From: Apium graveolens
Taxonomy: Eukaryota; Streptophyta; Magnoliopsida; Apiales; Apiaceae
Direction: 5' to 3'
Assembly: GCF_009905375.1 (NCBI RefSeq)
Contig: NC_133650.1
Coordinates: 172,874,518 to 172,938,517, forward strand
Length of the DNA stretch: 64,000 nucleotides
Under the pieces are notes generated by a model. That model was not told where the DNA came from and ran no database searches. It saw nothing but the letters and a program-made list of their open reading frames with translations. Below, in pieces: positions 1 to 11,644 of this stretch. The stretch's first letter is position 1, and every line of letters begins with the position of its first letter. A program made the position numbers and the translations under genes.

Positions 1-1933
1 AATCATTTTCTTATATCCAAAAATCATTTATTATATATTTAAAAATCATTTACTTATTATTTTTAATTCTAAAAATTATTTTCTTAATTATTTTAAATTC
101 CTAAAATCTTTTTCTGTTATTATTTTCAAAAATCTAATTTAATTTAATTATTTATAATTTATTTTAGTTAATTATTTATGAATTTAATTAATTGATTAAA
201 ATCATTTAATCAATTAATTTCATTTATAAATAGTTAAATAAATATAAATTATTTATAATTAATTCAAATAATTCATAAAAATTATTTTTAAACTTTTAAA
301 AATTATATTTTGGTATTTAAAAACCAATTAATATTATTATTAATTGATTTATTTACATTTATTTATTATTTTATTCATAATAATTAAACCGTTCGTCCGT
401 TTAATACGAAACGAACGCGTATAGACTCAGAAAAATATTGCGCTTTCAATAAAAATACTTTTGAGTCCTAATTTCTTTTGTATTGCAATGTCATTGATTT
501 GTGCATCAGTTTGAGTCGGTATTTGATTGGTAAATGCTAATATTGACCTGATTTTAGTTCCGAACGCCCTGAGACGTATCTTTTAATGGTCTGACTTATG
601 TGTTACATGAAATATGTGATTACGTTTTATACGAATACCATGATTACGTGCTATGTGATATGCATGCTATCTATTTACAATTTTAAAATGCCATGCTAGT
701 TATAAAACGACCGGGTAGATGTCAAGACGTATAGTTACATCGATTGAGTTTGGTTCTGCCAATTAAGATAGTCCTTTTGTTTATAGAATCGAGTAGGAAG
801 GAGTGCGGTCAAGTGTTAGACAGAGATAGTAGCCAACAACTATAAGCAGAGTTATAGTAAGAGGTTATCGAGCATACCAGGAAAGTACCCCTAACTTCAC
901 TTATCGTTCAAGTGACGTTTACTTTGAATCATATTATGCAAGTACTTTTATCTTCATTTATCATTCAATTGATATTGACTCTGAACTATATTCTTTCAAT
1001 TTCCATACTATTCTAAGTTCAGAATAGTTAAACATTTATATATTTCGCTATAAATTACTCTATACAGTGGAACATTGAATTGGGATTAGCGAATAACTAA
1101 TTATTCTAGTTATTTCGCAATCGATTGTTGAGATAACTCTGGACCATGAGAAATGGAGAGTTATATGGTTAAGGATGTCCTTTGATTCGGCTCCTTTGAT
1201 CAAAATGTTTTATGGATTGGATGAATGCGTAAGTGACCGGGACGGACGGTCCAGCGGAGGGCTATTTCTATGTGTTATATGAAATATTATGACACCATTT
1301 TGCCATAGGCAGGTATATTGCCTTTTATTTGAGTACTCGTATTTTGGGGGACATGTTTCTATGAATCATGACCTTGTGCTATCACATGGGCTGATCAGCA
1401 TGTGATAGTATGTCCGTCGGAGTTAGATTCCAATCTAAAAATTTTCATTTATTGCTAATAGCTTGTGAAGCTTTTATTATTGATCAAATATTACTGATTT
1501 TATCCCGTTGTTCAGTTATTATCAGAATGTGGTTTATATTTCAAGCACATTTTATACTGCTTGCTGAGCATTTCTTTCGCTCATACTTGTTTATCAATCT
1601 AATCTTTCAGCTAAGCCAGAACAGGCTTGAGATCCAGGTTGATCAGAAGTCGAGTGCTTGTAAATAGTTGGTGTGTATTCCAGGTAGACTGTTTTGGGAA
1701 GCTTGGATAGTCTAGAGGTTTGTAATAAAATTTGAATAAATTGTAAAACTAATTAGACTTATGGTTTGTAATAACAGTTGGTTTGTATTAGTGCCTGTTT
1801 CATACTATAATCTGTGATCGATCCAGTGCATGCAAGGGGTCATATTTATTATATTATTCCGTTATGATTATTTTATTATAGTTTAGTAGCAAGTGACCCC
1901 CAAATCTAGACCCCGGGTTTGGAGGGCGTCACA
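1..1933 (+). repeat. 3' portion of a Tekay-like LTR (A type), truncated by the window start
   Basis: This stretch matches the last 1.93 kb of the element A 3' LTR (25712-27645) with roughly 1-2% mismatches by eye and few indels. It ends in the same GGAGGGCGTCACA. No primer site follows it; an inverted fragment of another gypsy LTR does. It is therefore not simply the 5' LTR of element A, whose primer-site-flanking end lies at 2551-2732 and differs at several more positions. No gene is present. The short ORFs here have no recognisable domain. Confidence 0.85.
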
Positions 1934-2336
1934 GAAATGGTTTAAATAAGTCCTATAATTTTATAAAAAAAAATGTAATTTTTGTGGGGTTTTCAACACC
2001 CAATGGGGCCCGGAAAAGTCATTTTTCGCAAAACGAGAAAATTTATAAAATGCCTAGATGTTCAGAATAATACGATGGTAAAAGCCGTTTGTTGAAAAAT
2101 AAGGCCCATTATTTTATATGAAATACTTGCTTTAAAACCATGGTTTGGGTCGTAAAACGTTTGAATTGAAAGCGATAAATGAAAAACAAAATATCTTAAA
2201 AATACCGGAATAACATAGAATTTACATAACACGTAGCAACTAGGGTTTGACAGATAATTACACATAATGACACATTAATACATATAATTTATTATAAATA
2301 TGATATAATACAAATGTAAATTTCCCAGACGTTACA
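1934..2336 (-). repeat. First ~400 bp of a gypsy LTR (B' type), inverted
   Basis: Read on the minus strand this begins TGTAACGTCTGGG and resembles the first 400 bp of the element B 5' LTR (48436-48839), at perhaps 85-90% identity. Its right edge is immediately followed by a polypurine tract and the 3' end of a polyprotein on the minus strand. That is the arrangement of a 3' LTR. The same fragment, fused to the same A-type LTR end, recurs at 27646-28047. Confidence 0.8.
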
Positions 2337-2550
2337 TCCTTTCCTACTTAATAGGATTCTGTCCTCAGAATCTCACTATTAAAACAAATGAGAATATTTC
2401 TCTAATATTTCACTCTCAAGTTCCCAGGTTGATTCTTCAATCATAGGGTTTCTCCACAAAACTCGCACTAAAGATACAGACTTATTTCTCAACACTTTCT
2501 CTCACCGATCTAAAATTCTTATCGGCTGTTCTACAAAAGACAAATCAGGT
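2337..2550 (-). pseudogene. 3' end of a Tekay-like polyprotein plus polypurine tract (element B')
   Basis: On the minus strand this encodes the C-terminal tail of a Ty3/gypsy polyprotein, with remnants of the conserved segment ending in ILDR, as also seen at 39560-39690 in element B. The polypurine tract follows, then the LTR start at 2336. Only about 210 bp survive. At 2550/2551 the sequence jumps to the last 180 bp of an A-type LTR in the opposite orientation, so the rest of B' has been deleted or replaced. It has no coding capacity. Confidence 0.75.
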
Positions 2551-2732
2551 TAAATTACAGTTGGTTTATAATAACAGTTAGTTTGTATTAGTGCATGTTT
2601 CATACTATAACCTGTGATCGATCCAGTGCATGCAGGGGTCATATTTATTATATTATTCCGCTGTGATTATTTTATTATAGTTTAGTAGCAAGTGACCCCC
2701 AAATCTAGACCCCAGATTTGGAGGGCGTCACA
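2551..2732 (+). repeat. Element A 5' LTR, last ~180 bp only
   Basis: The sequence matches the terminal 180 bp of the A LTR (27470-27645), ends GGAGGGCGTCACA, and is followed after three bases by the tRNA primer site. About 3.2 kb of the expected LTR (compare the roughly 3.4 kb 3' LTR) is missing. This piece differs from both 1-1933 and the 3' LTR more than those two differ from each other. Confidence 0.85.
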
Positions 2733-2735
2733 GGT

Positions 2736-2747
2736 TGGTATCAGAGC
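2736..2747 (+). other. Primer binding site of element A
   Basis: TGGTATCAGAGC is complementary to the 3' end of plant initiator tRNA-Met. It lies three bases after the LTR end. The 447 bp between this site and the gag start at 3195 are untranslated leader with no extra ORF, unlike element B. Confidence 0.9.
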
Positions 2748-3194
2748 TACAGGTTATGGTCACTGAAACAGGCTTAGAATTGTAATAGATAAGTCTAAGG
2801 AAGATCACATAAGATAGGCGCGTGTAGTTTAGCTTTTATAAGATTAAATTTAGGTTATTGGGCTGGGTTATAGTTAAGTTATTTAGGTTTCCTGTTTTGC
2901 GTTTAGCCTTAGGCCTTGTGTCATTGCCCTGCTATTTTGTTGATTTATTTGAGATTTCGAGCAAGGATTTTAAAGGTTTGGATAATTCTGAGTAAATTTT
3001 CTTTGTGTTATTATTCTCAAGATAATAAGCAGGATTATGTGATAATCATGTCGCTTGTGTTAATATGGTAGCAAGTTTATGATATTTTGGGAAGAGATAA
3101 TGTTTACGAATTTTGATATGCTAAGGAATTGCTACATATTTGACATAATGTTTGACAGATTATTATATAAGTTGCTTGTTTTCTTACCAGAATA

Positions 3195-5315
3195 ATGGCA
3201 CCAAAGAGAAGGAATAATTCAGGAGAGGATCGTACCGAGGGTCAGACAGATCCAGTGATTGTCCAGATGTTGGGACTGATGCAACAACAGATGTTACACC
3301 TTACGCAGCAGCAACAACAACAGCAGAAGCAAGCAGCAACACCACCTGCAGTGACTTTTAAGCAGTTTCAAGCTATGAAGCCACCTGAGTTCAAGGGAAG
3401 TGCTGATCCCGTGGAAGCCAATGCATGGCTCAAGGAGATAGAAAAGGCTTTTGAATTAGTCGGAGCAGGGACTGAACAGAAGACCAAGTTTGTAAGCTAC
3501 TTTCTAAAGGGTGAGGTGAACTATTGGTGGGAATTCGCACGAGCATTGGAAGGAGGTGCGTTTATAACTTGGGAGAGATTCACAGAGCTGTTTCTGGAAA
3601 AGTATTTCCCAAGGTATATGAAGAACCAAATGGAGATCAAATTTTTGAACCTGACCCAAGGTGATCTTACTGTGGCTGAGTACGAGGCTAAGTATACTGA
3701 GTTAGCAAGGTTCGTGCCAGGCCAGGTTGATACAGACGAAAAGAAAGCAAGAAGATTTGAACAAGGTTTGAAGTTTTGGATTCAGAACAGAGTGGCCATT
3801 TTTGAATTAACTTCATATGTGGCAGTGGTTCAGAAAGCAATGGTGATCGAAAGTAAAAGTGACATGTCTCAGAAAGGAAAGGATGGGAAGAAAAGGAAGA
3901 TAGAAAGCTCAGAAGAAGGTCAGCAGTCAAGTAATTTTCAAGGTCGTTTCAACAAAAGGCCAGAGTTTCGGGGTAATAGGAATGTAGGATTCAGAATACC
4001 ACAATCAGGAAATGGAGGACAAGGCAACCATTTTCAGAATTCAAATCAGCAGAGGCCCAATCGTCCACCAGTACCAGATTTCCAGTTTTGTGGTAGAAAG
4101 CACTTTGGGAATTGTAATGCTAATGTGACATGTTTCAAGTGTGGCAGGAAGGGACACTTTGCTAATATGTGTCAGAATCCGACTCAAGGCCAGAATTTTA
4201 GAACTGGTTGTTATAAGTGTGGGAAGCTAAGACATATCGCCAGGAATTGCCCAACACAAGGTACGGCGAGCAACACCCCAAGGCTTACAGGTGCTCCATC
4301 TCAGAATGTGCCAAGGATTGAAGGACCACCAGCAAAGGACCAGCCAAAGGCCAGGACATTTAACATGACTATGAAGGATGCTGTTCAAAGCTCTGACGTG
4401 GTTGCAGGTACGCTTCCAGTGAACTCCGTAGATGCTAAAGTTTTATTTGATTCTGGAGCTACAAGGTCATTTATTTCTCAATATTTTGTCGATAAGCTGC
4501 ATTGTGAAGTTAAATTGTTAGAGCAAACATTAATGATAGAGTTAGCTAATAAGAATCAAGTCTCCGTTGACCGAGTGTGCCCGAGGTATGATATTGAGAT
4601 AGGAGGACATCATTTCCATGCCAACTTGATACCTTTTAAGTTGGGGGAATTTGATGTTATCTTAGGAATGGATTGGTTGTAGGAAAATAACGCTCAGATT
4701 GATTGTAAGAGTAGGAAGGTAAGACTTCAGACATTGGGTAGTAAGAAGAAGGTGATATTTCAGGGGAATAAGCAAGAGAAAAAGTTCTTAACGATCGCTC
4801 AAGTGAAGAAGTTATTGCGTCAGAATTGTGAAGTGTATTTGGCCCATGTGATAGACACCAGCAAGGAAGTTCCAGCACTAGAAGCGATTCCAGTTGTCAA
4901 CGAATTTCCAGATGTCTTTCCAGATGATCTACCAGGATTACCTCCCGACAGAGAAATTGAGTTTGCAATTGACTTAGCACCCGGAACAGAACCAGTTTCT
5001 AAAGCTCCGTACCGGATAGCACCAGTGGAGATGAAGGAATTGGCAATTCAGCTGCAAGATCTTTTGGAAAAAGGAGTTATAAGACCCAGTGTATCCCCGT
5101 GGGGCGCACCAGTACTATTTATCAAGAAGAAGGACGGGAGTATGTGACTGTGTATTGACTATCGAGAACTGAATAAGCTAACTATTAAGAACAAGTACCC
5201 GTTGCCAAGGATCGATGATTTGTTTGACCAATTGAGAGGCGCTGTGTGGTTTTCTAAAATTGATTTAATATCCGGATATCATCAACTGAAGATCAAGCAT
5301 GAAAACATTCAGAAC
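3195..5315 (+). pseudogene. Element A gag, protease and N-terminal reverse transcriptase
   Basis: The frame starts MAPKRR. Residues about 60-230 form the retrotransposon capsid domain, preceded by a glutamine-rich run. Two good CCHC zinc knuckles follow: CFKCGRKGHFANMC and CYKCGKLRHIARNC, the latter near residues 340-355. The aspartic protease motif DSGATRSFIS is at about residues 419-428. The start of RT follows (WGAPVLFIKKKDGS, then CIDYRELN). There is an in-frame TAG at 4681 and a TGA at 5145 where element B has arginine, but no frameshift. The frame stops at the C1 insertion; codon phase is kept on the far side at 13323. It acted as structural protein and enzymes of the cytoplasmic particle and is now inactive. 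Confidence 0.9.
5311..5315. repeat. Target site duplication of C1, left copy (AGAAC)
   Basis: AGAAC immediately precedes the C1 LTR and is repeated at 13318-13322 immediately after the other LTR. Removing C1 and one AGAAC copy restores the A reading frame. Confidence 0.95.
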
Positions 5316-6988
5316 TGTTGGATTTTTAACGCAGCGGGGTCATGGCAAAACACTTTTACACATACAAAATCCAAATAAAAGCATATAAATCGTGAATAAA
5401 AATTTGAAGGATCGAATCTAACCTTTAAAAATAATTTGGAGACAACGATCAGAGATCCTTAGCAGTTTCTCCTCAAGTGTGAAGCACTCCACCAGTATCC
5501 ACCAAGAAAACGATGTTAAGGAGGAGGAAGGAGGTGGAGAGAATTGGGTTTTCCCAACTTTTTGGGTTTTCGGGTTAGATGTGGGTTGGAATAAAATAGG
5601 GTCTATAATAGTGTATTTATAGGCAAAATTTCCAGCTGAAATTTTTCCAAAAATAATATTATTATTATCCCATTTATTATTCTCATTAATAATTAAAACA
5701 CCTTTTAATTATTAATCCTTTTTCTAAACACTTTAGAAATAATTCTCTCTCTTGATTTAATTTCTAAAAATTAAATCCTTAATTAATAATATTAAGAACT
5801 TTTCTTAATTAATTTATAATCAATTAAATCTCATTTAATCAATTATTAAAATTTCCAATTAATTATTTATTTCATAAATAAATAATTATTAGCCATTATT
5901 AATTAATTCCTCCACCATTAAATCATTCTCTTTTTATGGTGTGACCCTGTAGGTTCAATATTAAGCCGGTAGTAGAAATAAATAATAGTAAAACTATTTT
6001 ATCATTATTTATATAAATTCTCTAATTTATTAAATATGATTAATTAATTAATCACATTTATTCTACATCGTGAGTGATGCTTCTCAACATATCGCGACTA
6101 TCCGGATAATATGAATTCACTGCTTAGAATACCAAGAACCTGTCAGTGAATAGTTACCGTACAATAAACTCCTTCTACCCTACAATGTCCCGATTAAATA
6201 TAAGGCATGGATCTCGTGTCAAGCCTATCTAATTCAATCACTTTGCTTACCATTTACTATGCGTAGTTCTATGCAAATTAGAAACTCCTTTCTAATTTCA
6301 TTTACTCTGGCCAGAGATTCCTGAACAAGCATAAGTGGATCAGCCTTGAACATTCGCTTCCTTCACTGGAAGGGGTAGATCCTTTATTGATCATACACTA
6401 TCTTCGTGTACAAATTCTTATACCCAGAAGAGCCCTAATAATTGTCCCTGGAGACTAAGAACTAAACCAAAGCATAGTTCAGTGTACACAAGATGACTAT
6501 GATGACCTCAATTCGAAGGATACTTGTACAACTATCACTAGGTGAACAATTGCTGACACGTGAGTGAACTCCATCAGTTGTTCAGCTGTGCGAGTCATGT
6601 TCAGTGAACTTATTCTATAATAAGCACCTACATACTAGCTATAGTGTCACCACACAAATGTCTATGAGAACAGACATCCTTCATAATGAAGCAAGCATAG
6701 TATGTACCGATCTTTGCGGATTATTAATTACCAGTTAGTAATCCTATGACCAGGAACTATTTAAGTTTAGAGTTATCATCTTTTTAGGTCTCACTATTAT
6801 GATCTCATCATAATCCATAAAAAGCTTTACTCTAAACTATGGTATATCTTATTTAAACACTTAAATAGATAAAGCCCATAATAAAAACAAAACAAGTCTT
6901 TTATTAATATCAATGAAATCAAAATAGATTACATAAAAGTTATTCCTAAATCCTCATACATGATTGGACTTAGGACATATTCCTTTCA
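5316..6988 (-). repeat. C1 3' LTR
   Basis: On the + strand it runs from TGTTGGATTTT to CCTTTCA, so it is TG...CA on both strands. It is 1673 bp, the same length as the partner at 11645-13317. A minus-strand TATAAATA lies near 5615-5630, equivalent to 11943-11950 in the 5' LTR. No gene is present. Confidence 0.95.
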
Positions 6989-7000
6989 ATCTCCCACTTG
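6989..7000 (-). other. C1 polypurine tract
   Basis: Read on the minus strand CAAGTGGGAGAT directly abuts the start of the 3' LTR (TGAAAGGAA). It would prime plus-strand DNA synthesis. The same tract abuts the C2 3' LTR at 17591-17602. Confidence 0.85.
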
Positions 7001-8880
7001 TACTAAAGCCAATCACTCTGGTATCTAATACCCATCCTGTCATTATGACGATCAAAGTGACTTTCATAAAGTAGCTTTGTGAGTGGGTCTGCTATGTTGT
7101 TATGTGTGTCAACTCTAATTCAATACAATACAAGAAATGTTACCGCGCTCCCACTAACCCTTTTGTAGACGCATGGTTCATCTACGTTTTAGATAAAATC
7201 AAACTCTTTGATTGTCTCATCAAAACGAATGTTCCATCTTTCGAGAAGCTTGCTTTAAACCATATATGGTTCGCAGCAGCTTACACACTAGGTTTTCATT
7301 TCCCTTGGAAAGAAAACCATCTGGCCATCTGCCAGATTTCATAGTCGTAGTAAGCAGCATTCGCAAGCAAAATCCGAACTGATTTTAACAGGGCTACAGG
7401 TAAAAAGTTTCATCAAAGTCAATCCATTACCTTTGTTTGAATCCTTTTGCCATAAGACTGGCCTTAAAGGTCTCCACCTGGCCATCTGCTCTAATCATTC
7501 TTTTGTATCCTATATACATAGATTTCTTTCCGGATTTCATGGCACTATGCCATTTCTCTGAGTCAACACTACTCATAGCCTCATTATAGGTCACAGGGTC
7601 GTCAACATCAATGATCGACAACTCATTGTCATTCTAATGACAAGGCCATAATACCTCTCAGGTTGGCGAGACACTCTCCCTGATCTATGAATGGGCTGTT
7701 CCACAAAAGGTTGTTCAGTCAGAACAGGTGTTTCCACTTGATCCGTAGTAGTTTGTGCTTCTTGAACTTCATCAAGGTCAATTTTGCTCCCACTGTTTCC
7801 TTCAAGGATAAACTCTTTTCCAAGAAGGTAGCATGTCTGGATACAAACACCCGATGATCGGTGTAAAAGTAATACCCTAAAGTCTCTTTAGGATATCCCA
7901 CAAAACTACATTTTACGGATCGATATTCCAGCTTATCTGGGTCAACTTACTTGACATAAGCTGGACATCCCCAAATCTTAACGTGTTTAAGACTCGGTTT
8001 CCTTTCTTTCCATATCTCATACGGAGTTTGAGGAACAGATTTGGAAAGCACCTTATTCAGTAAATATGCTGAGGTTTCCAATGCATAACCCCATAGGAAT
8101 ACTGGAAGATTCGCATAGCTCATCATGGACCGAACTATGTCTAACAAAGTTTGATTTCTCCTTTCAGATACTAATCTGGAGGAGTCCACTGGGAGACTAT
8201 ACCATTTACTTTGAGATAATCCGGAAACTCTCCATTCAAGTATTCACCACCTCGATCTAATCGAAGAATTATAATACTATGTTTGGTTTGTTTCTCCACT
8301 TCATACTTATACTCTTTGAACTTTTCAAAGGCTTCAGATTTGTGTTTCATCAAACACATATCCGAATCTAGATCTATCATCTATGAAAGTAATGAAGTAT
8401 GAAATCCACCCATGGCGTGCTTAGACATTGGTCCACATACATCTGTGTGTACCATTCCTAGCAAATCTGCAGCCCTCTCTCCATGTCCACTAAATGGAGA
8501 CTGCAGTGCCACTATAAAGTGAGATTTTCATCATCCCTTTTCTTTTATTAGTTTGTTCAATCTGAAGTAAATTATGTCACATATATACAGACCATTATTT
8601 AAAGTACCACGTCCATAAAGAATATTATCTCTAAGAATAGAACATTCATTATTCTCAATAATAAATGAAAATCCAACCAAGTCTAACATGGGAATAATAT
8701 TCCTCACAATCGAGGGAACAAAATAACAATTATTTCAAACAATAGTCTTGCCCGTATGCATATGTAAATGAAATGATTCTACATCTTCAGCAGCAACTCT
8801 TGCTCCATTCTTTCAGTAGAATCACCTCCTCTTCCTCAAGAGTCATACTTCTCCATGGTCCCTGCAACAAATTGCAGATA
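7001..8880 (-). pseudogene. C1 protease-integrase-RT-RNase H remnant
   Basis: Read on the minus strand from 8880, fragments match the C2 polyprotein: protease and GAG-pre-integrase pieces (8550-8880), the central integrase core with [11 protein letters not shown] (8171-8380, about), [16 protein letters not shown] (7947-8189), then the N-terminal RT (7427-7621). The RT is shortened between KSMYI and GYKRMI. Near 7110-7130 a segment ending FLVLY joins RNase H residues starting VDTHNN, removing the YVDD catalytic box and about 1 kb relative to C2. Several frameshifts are present. It is non-functional. Confidence 0.85.
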
Positions 8881-8889
8881 TGAGAACCA

Positions 8890-9777
8890 CAGGAGGTATC
8901 TAATACCCAAGTAGAAATGACATATTCACTTCTATCATGAACATACCTGAATCAGAAGCGGTAGTCTCACTACCCTTCTTCTTCAATTCTGCAAGGTAAA
9001 CCTTGCAGTTCCTCTTCCAGTGCCCCACCTTATTACAGTGAAAGCAAACAACTTTGCTCTTGGGGTCTTCAGCTTTTGGTGGAACCGGCATTTTCTCACC
9101 TACTTTCTTCTTCTTGGAAGGGTTCCTCTTCCTTTTTTTAGGATTGGAACCTTCACCAATTAGAAGAACAGAACTCTTCTTAGGGGGAAATTCGATTCCG
9201 CAGTCTTCAACATGTTGTGGAGTTCAGGCAGGCTGACATCCAACTTATTCATGTGAAAGTTCATAACAAACTGCGAGAACGAACTCGGAAGCGACTGCAA
9301 GACCAAGTCTTGGCTCAGCTCCCCATCCATGGTAAAACCAAGTTGTCCAAGACGTTCAATCAAATTGATCATCTTAAGTACATGGTCATTCACAGATGAT
9401 CCCTTAGACATCCTACAACCGAACAGCTCCTTCGATATCTTATATCGAGCTGTCCTCCCCGCCACATCATACAACTCTTGTAGATGCATGAGGATAGTGT
9501 GAGCATCCATATGCTCATGTTGCTTCTGTAGCTCAATGTTCATGGAAGCTAGCATGATGCATTGAACAACATTTGCATCATCTATCCACTTATGATACAC
9601 AACATGTTCATCATTATGTGCATCACTAGCAGGTTCAGTAGGCTTAGGTGAGTCAATCACGTATTCCAGCTTCTCAATCCTGAGAACAATTCTCAAGTTT
9701 CAAAGCCAGTCACCATAATTAGGACCAGTCAATTTATGAGCATCTAGTATGCTCCTGAGTGATAGTGCAGAAGACAT
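8890..9777 (-). pseudogene. C1 gag with zinc knuckle
   Basis: The start is the ATG at 9777, giving MSSALSLRSILDAHKLTGPN, the same N-terminus as C2 at 20864. The capsid domain follows (the main open stretch is 9696-9160), then basic sequence and a CCHC knuckle CFHCNKVGHWKRNC near 9010-9050. An in-frame stop lies about 26 codons in (after GDWL). A second disruption falls near 9160. This is the gag region that C2 has lost, so C1 is the better source for the family's gag. Confidence 0.85.
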
Positions 9778-9968
9778 AACGTACAAAGTAAATCTGTAAA
9801 TGATAAACACATAACAACACTTAGCAAATATTTGATTTCATTTCAAAACACTATATGAATCGGGTCTTTATTCGTAAGTGGCTCCCACTAGTTTTCCTAA
9901 TTTATTCAACCCCCTACGTGAAAAAATTAAGCATTCATAATGCTAGTGGGAATAGGGATCCTACATTC

Positions 9969-10300
9969 CATTACACGACCCCGGCTGTAGCACGAACCGC
10001 CATGCAATGTTCAATAGGCAGACAACTCTTGTCAATTACATCTCATGTTATTCCCTAATCAAACTTTAGCCTCCTGAATAATTGAGTCTCAGCTGTAGCA
10101 CGACAAACTCAATATTCTAAGTCAAGTCTAACCCAACATTCCGTACAGTTGAATCAGTCCCCAAAGGCCCACGACTGTAGCACGTACCGACCTTTAGATT
10201 CTTATTCAATGTACACATCTCTATGTAATAGACAAGTATTTCTTATTTCGAAATCAAAGCCCTCGACTGTAGCACGAACCAACAATGATTCAAAAATAAG
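9969..10300 (-). other. C1 leader stem-loop array with shared loop CGTGCTACAG
   Basis: Four inverted-repeat units each enclose the same motif (minus strand CGTGCTACAG). Unit 1 is 9969-10009, with CATTACA pairing to TGCAATG with one G-U in the minus-strand RNA. Unit 2 is 10081-10113, ATTGAGT with ACTCAAT. Unit 3 is 10143-10214, GTACAGTTGAAT with ATTCAATGTAC, one bulge. Unit 4 is 10242-10300, CTTATTTCGAAATCA with TGATTCAAAAATAAG, imperfect. All four recur in C2. A cis-acting RNA role such as packaging or dimerisation is an inference. Confidence 0.7.
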
Positions 10301-11045
10301 AACTACTTTTCTATCATGGTGGAAGGCTATGACCGACACAAGCCCGTTGTGTCATTGGCCAATTACTACTTGATATTATTTAATTTTAGAGGGATTATAT
10401 TACGTTACAATCATAATCATATTATAAAGAAATTCTTCCTTTTAAATTAAATATTTCAAATCAATAATCAATAATCAGATGATTCCCAGATCAGGTGGAG
10501 CATTGTCAAGAGGCGTCACTTAATAACCCTTTCTTACAGATAGAAATCTGTTGTTGACAGAATCATCCTTTCTCTCATATCGAAAATTCATATTCAATTA
10601 TGTGTTTCATAAACAAAAGAATCTCATGATTGTATTCAAAATATTATTATTAAGGTTATGAAACAATTTCACTATACTAGGTTGTCTAACAAACGCCTTA
10701 TGTTTATTTAAGTTCACCTAAATCTATCATCGCATGATAAACTAAGCATATATCACATATATCAACATGAATAAACATCAAGGTAGGCATGTTACATCAT
10801 CTAGCACATTAGTCTAAGCATTATACATCTCTATGTATCACATGAAGCATTTAAAATCAATTAAAACAATCAAAAACAGCTTTAAAACACTTCATGGAAA
10901 TATAAACAGTTCAAAAATTTTATATAAACTAAAATTGATCACTCCATTAGATCCGTCTCGGAAAAATGAATCCAACGGTATATTGCACGCCCAAAACGGA
11001 GTTACGAAACTCCCAGAAAATCAATTTTAATATCAACAGACGGGC

Positions 11046-11184
11046 TGTAACGCATTACAGGAACGCGTTATAAGCCCTGTAACGCATTCTGGTGATGCGT
11101 TACACCCCTTTTAAGCCATTAAAGGGTGTAACGCATTCCGTGAATGCGCCACAGGTGTGTAACGCATTCCCGGAATGCGTTACA
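11046..11184. repeat. Four 27 bp imperfect palindromes in C1 leader
   Basis: Units are 11046-11072, 11078-11104, 11127-11153 and 11158-11184. Each begins TGTAACGCATT. The last is a near-perfect palindrome ending GGAATGCGTTACA; the others have changes mainly in the right arm. Starts are 32, 49 and 31 bp apart. They are absent from the same place in C2. Confidence 0.9.
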
Positions 11185-11631
11185 CCCCTATTTCCTTTTT
11201 TTTTGTTTTTCCTGCAGCAGCCGCCTTTTCTCTTTCCTTGGAAAATGTGCATGTCAGACCTACCTGTTCTGTGTTTTTCCTCCGTGCAGCAGCAGATAAA
11301 TAGCAGCAGACGCAGACAAAGTACAGACAATACAAAACATATATATATATACTATATATACATATAGTTTTACTTATTTAATTACGAATTTTAATTACAA
11401 GAACTTCAAAAATTCATAATAAAAAATCTATAAATCCTAAAATTATGAAAAAAATACCCAGACGATCTACAACACTTGTAGAACCGAGATCAACACTCAA
11501 AATTATTCTGAGAAACGATTTCTCATCAGACAAAATTAATCCATGATATAACTTGTAATAATCATAATTAATTCATACAAGCACATAAAATTCTGAAATT
11601 TTTACCACAGATCTATATGCATACAACCTAT

Positions 11632-11643
11632 GCTCTGATACCA
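11632..11643 (-). other. C1 primer binding site
   Basis: GCTCTGATACCA on the + strand is the reverse complement of TGGTATCAGAGC, complementary to initiator tRNA-Met. One base separates it from the 5' LTR. This fixes C1 as a minus-strand element. Confidence 0.93.
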
Positions 11644-11644
11644 T

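Larger units (their letters stand above)
9778..11631 (-). other. C1 untranslated leader, ~1.85 kb
   Basis: This lies between primer site and gag start on the minus strand and has no ORF with a recognisable domain. It holds two notable structures: four palindromes at 11046-11184 and four stem-loops with a common loop at 9969-10300. Flanking sequence aligns well with the C2 leader. The stretch around 10990-11330 does not, and appears to be replaced by unrelated sequence in C2. Confidence 0.8.

Noticed and set aside
1410..1667. 85-codon ORF within the A-type LTR
   Set aside because: No domain, hydrophobic composition, and the related copy near 27123 has an indel that breaks it.
9983..10280. Four repeated CTGTAGCACG motifs considered as a CRISPR-like array
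   Set aside because: Repeats are only about 10-12 bp, spacings vary (about 80-107 bp), and the unit is a stem-loop in a retrotransposon leader of a plant. No cas gene is present.
11046..11184. 27 bp palindromes considered as MITEs or as miniature LTR ends (TGTAACG...CGTTACA)
   Set aside because: No target duplications flank the units and they are too short. The resemblance to gypsy LTR termini is only seven bases and could be chance.
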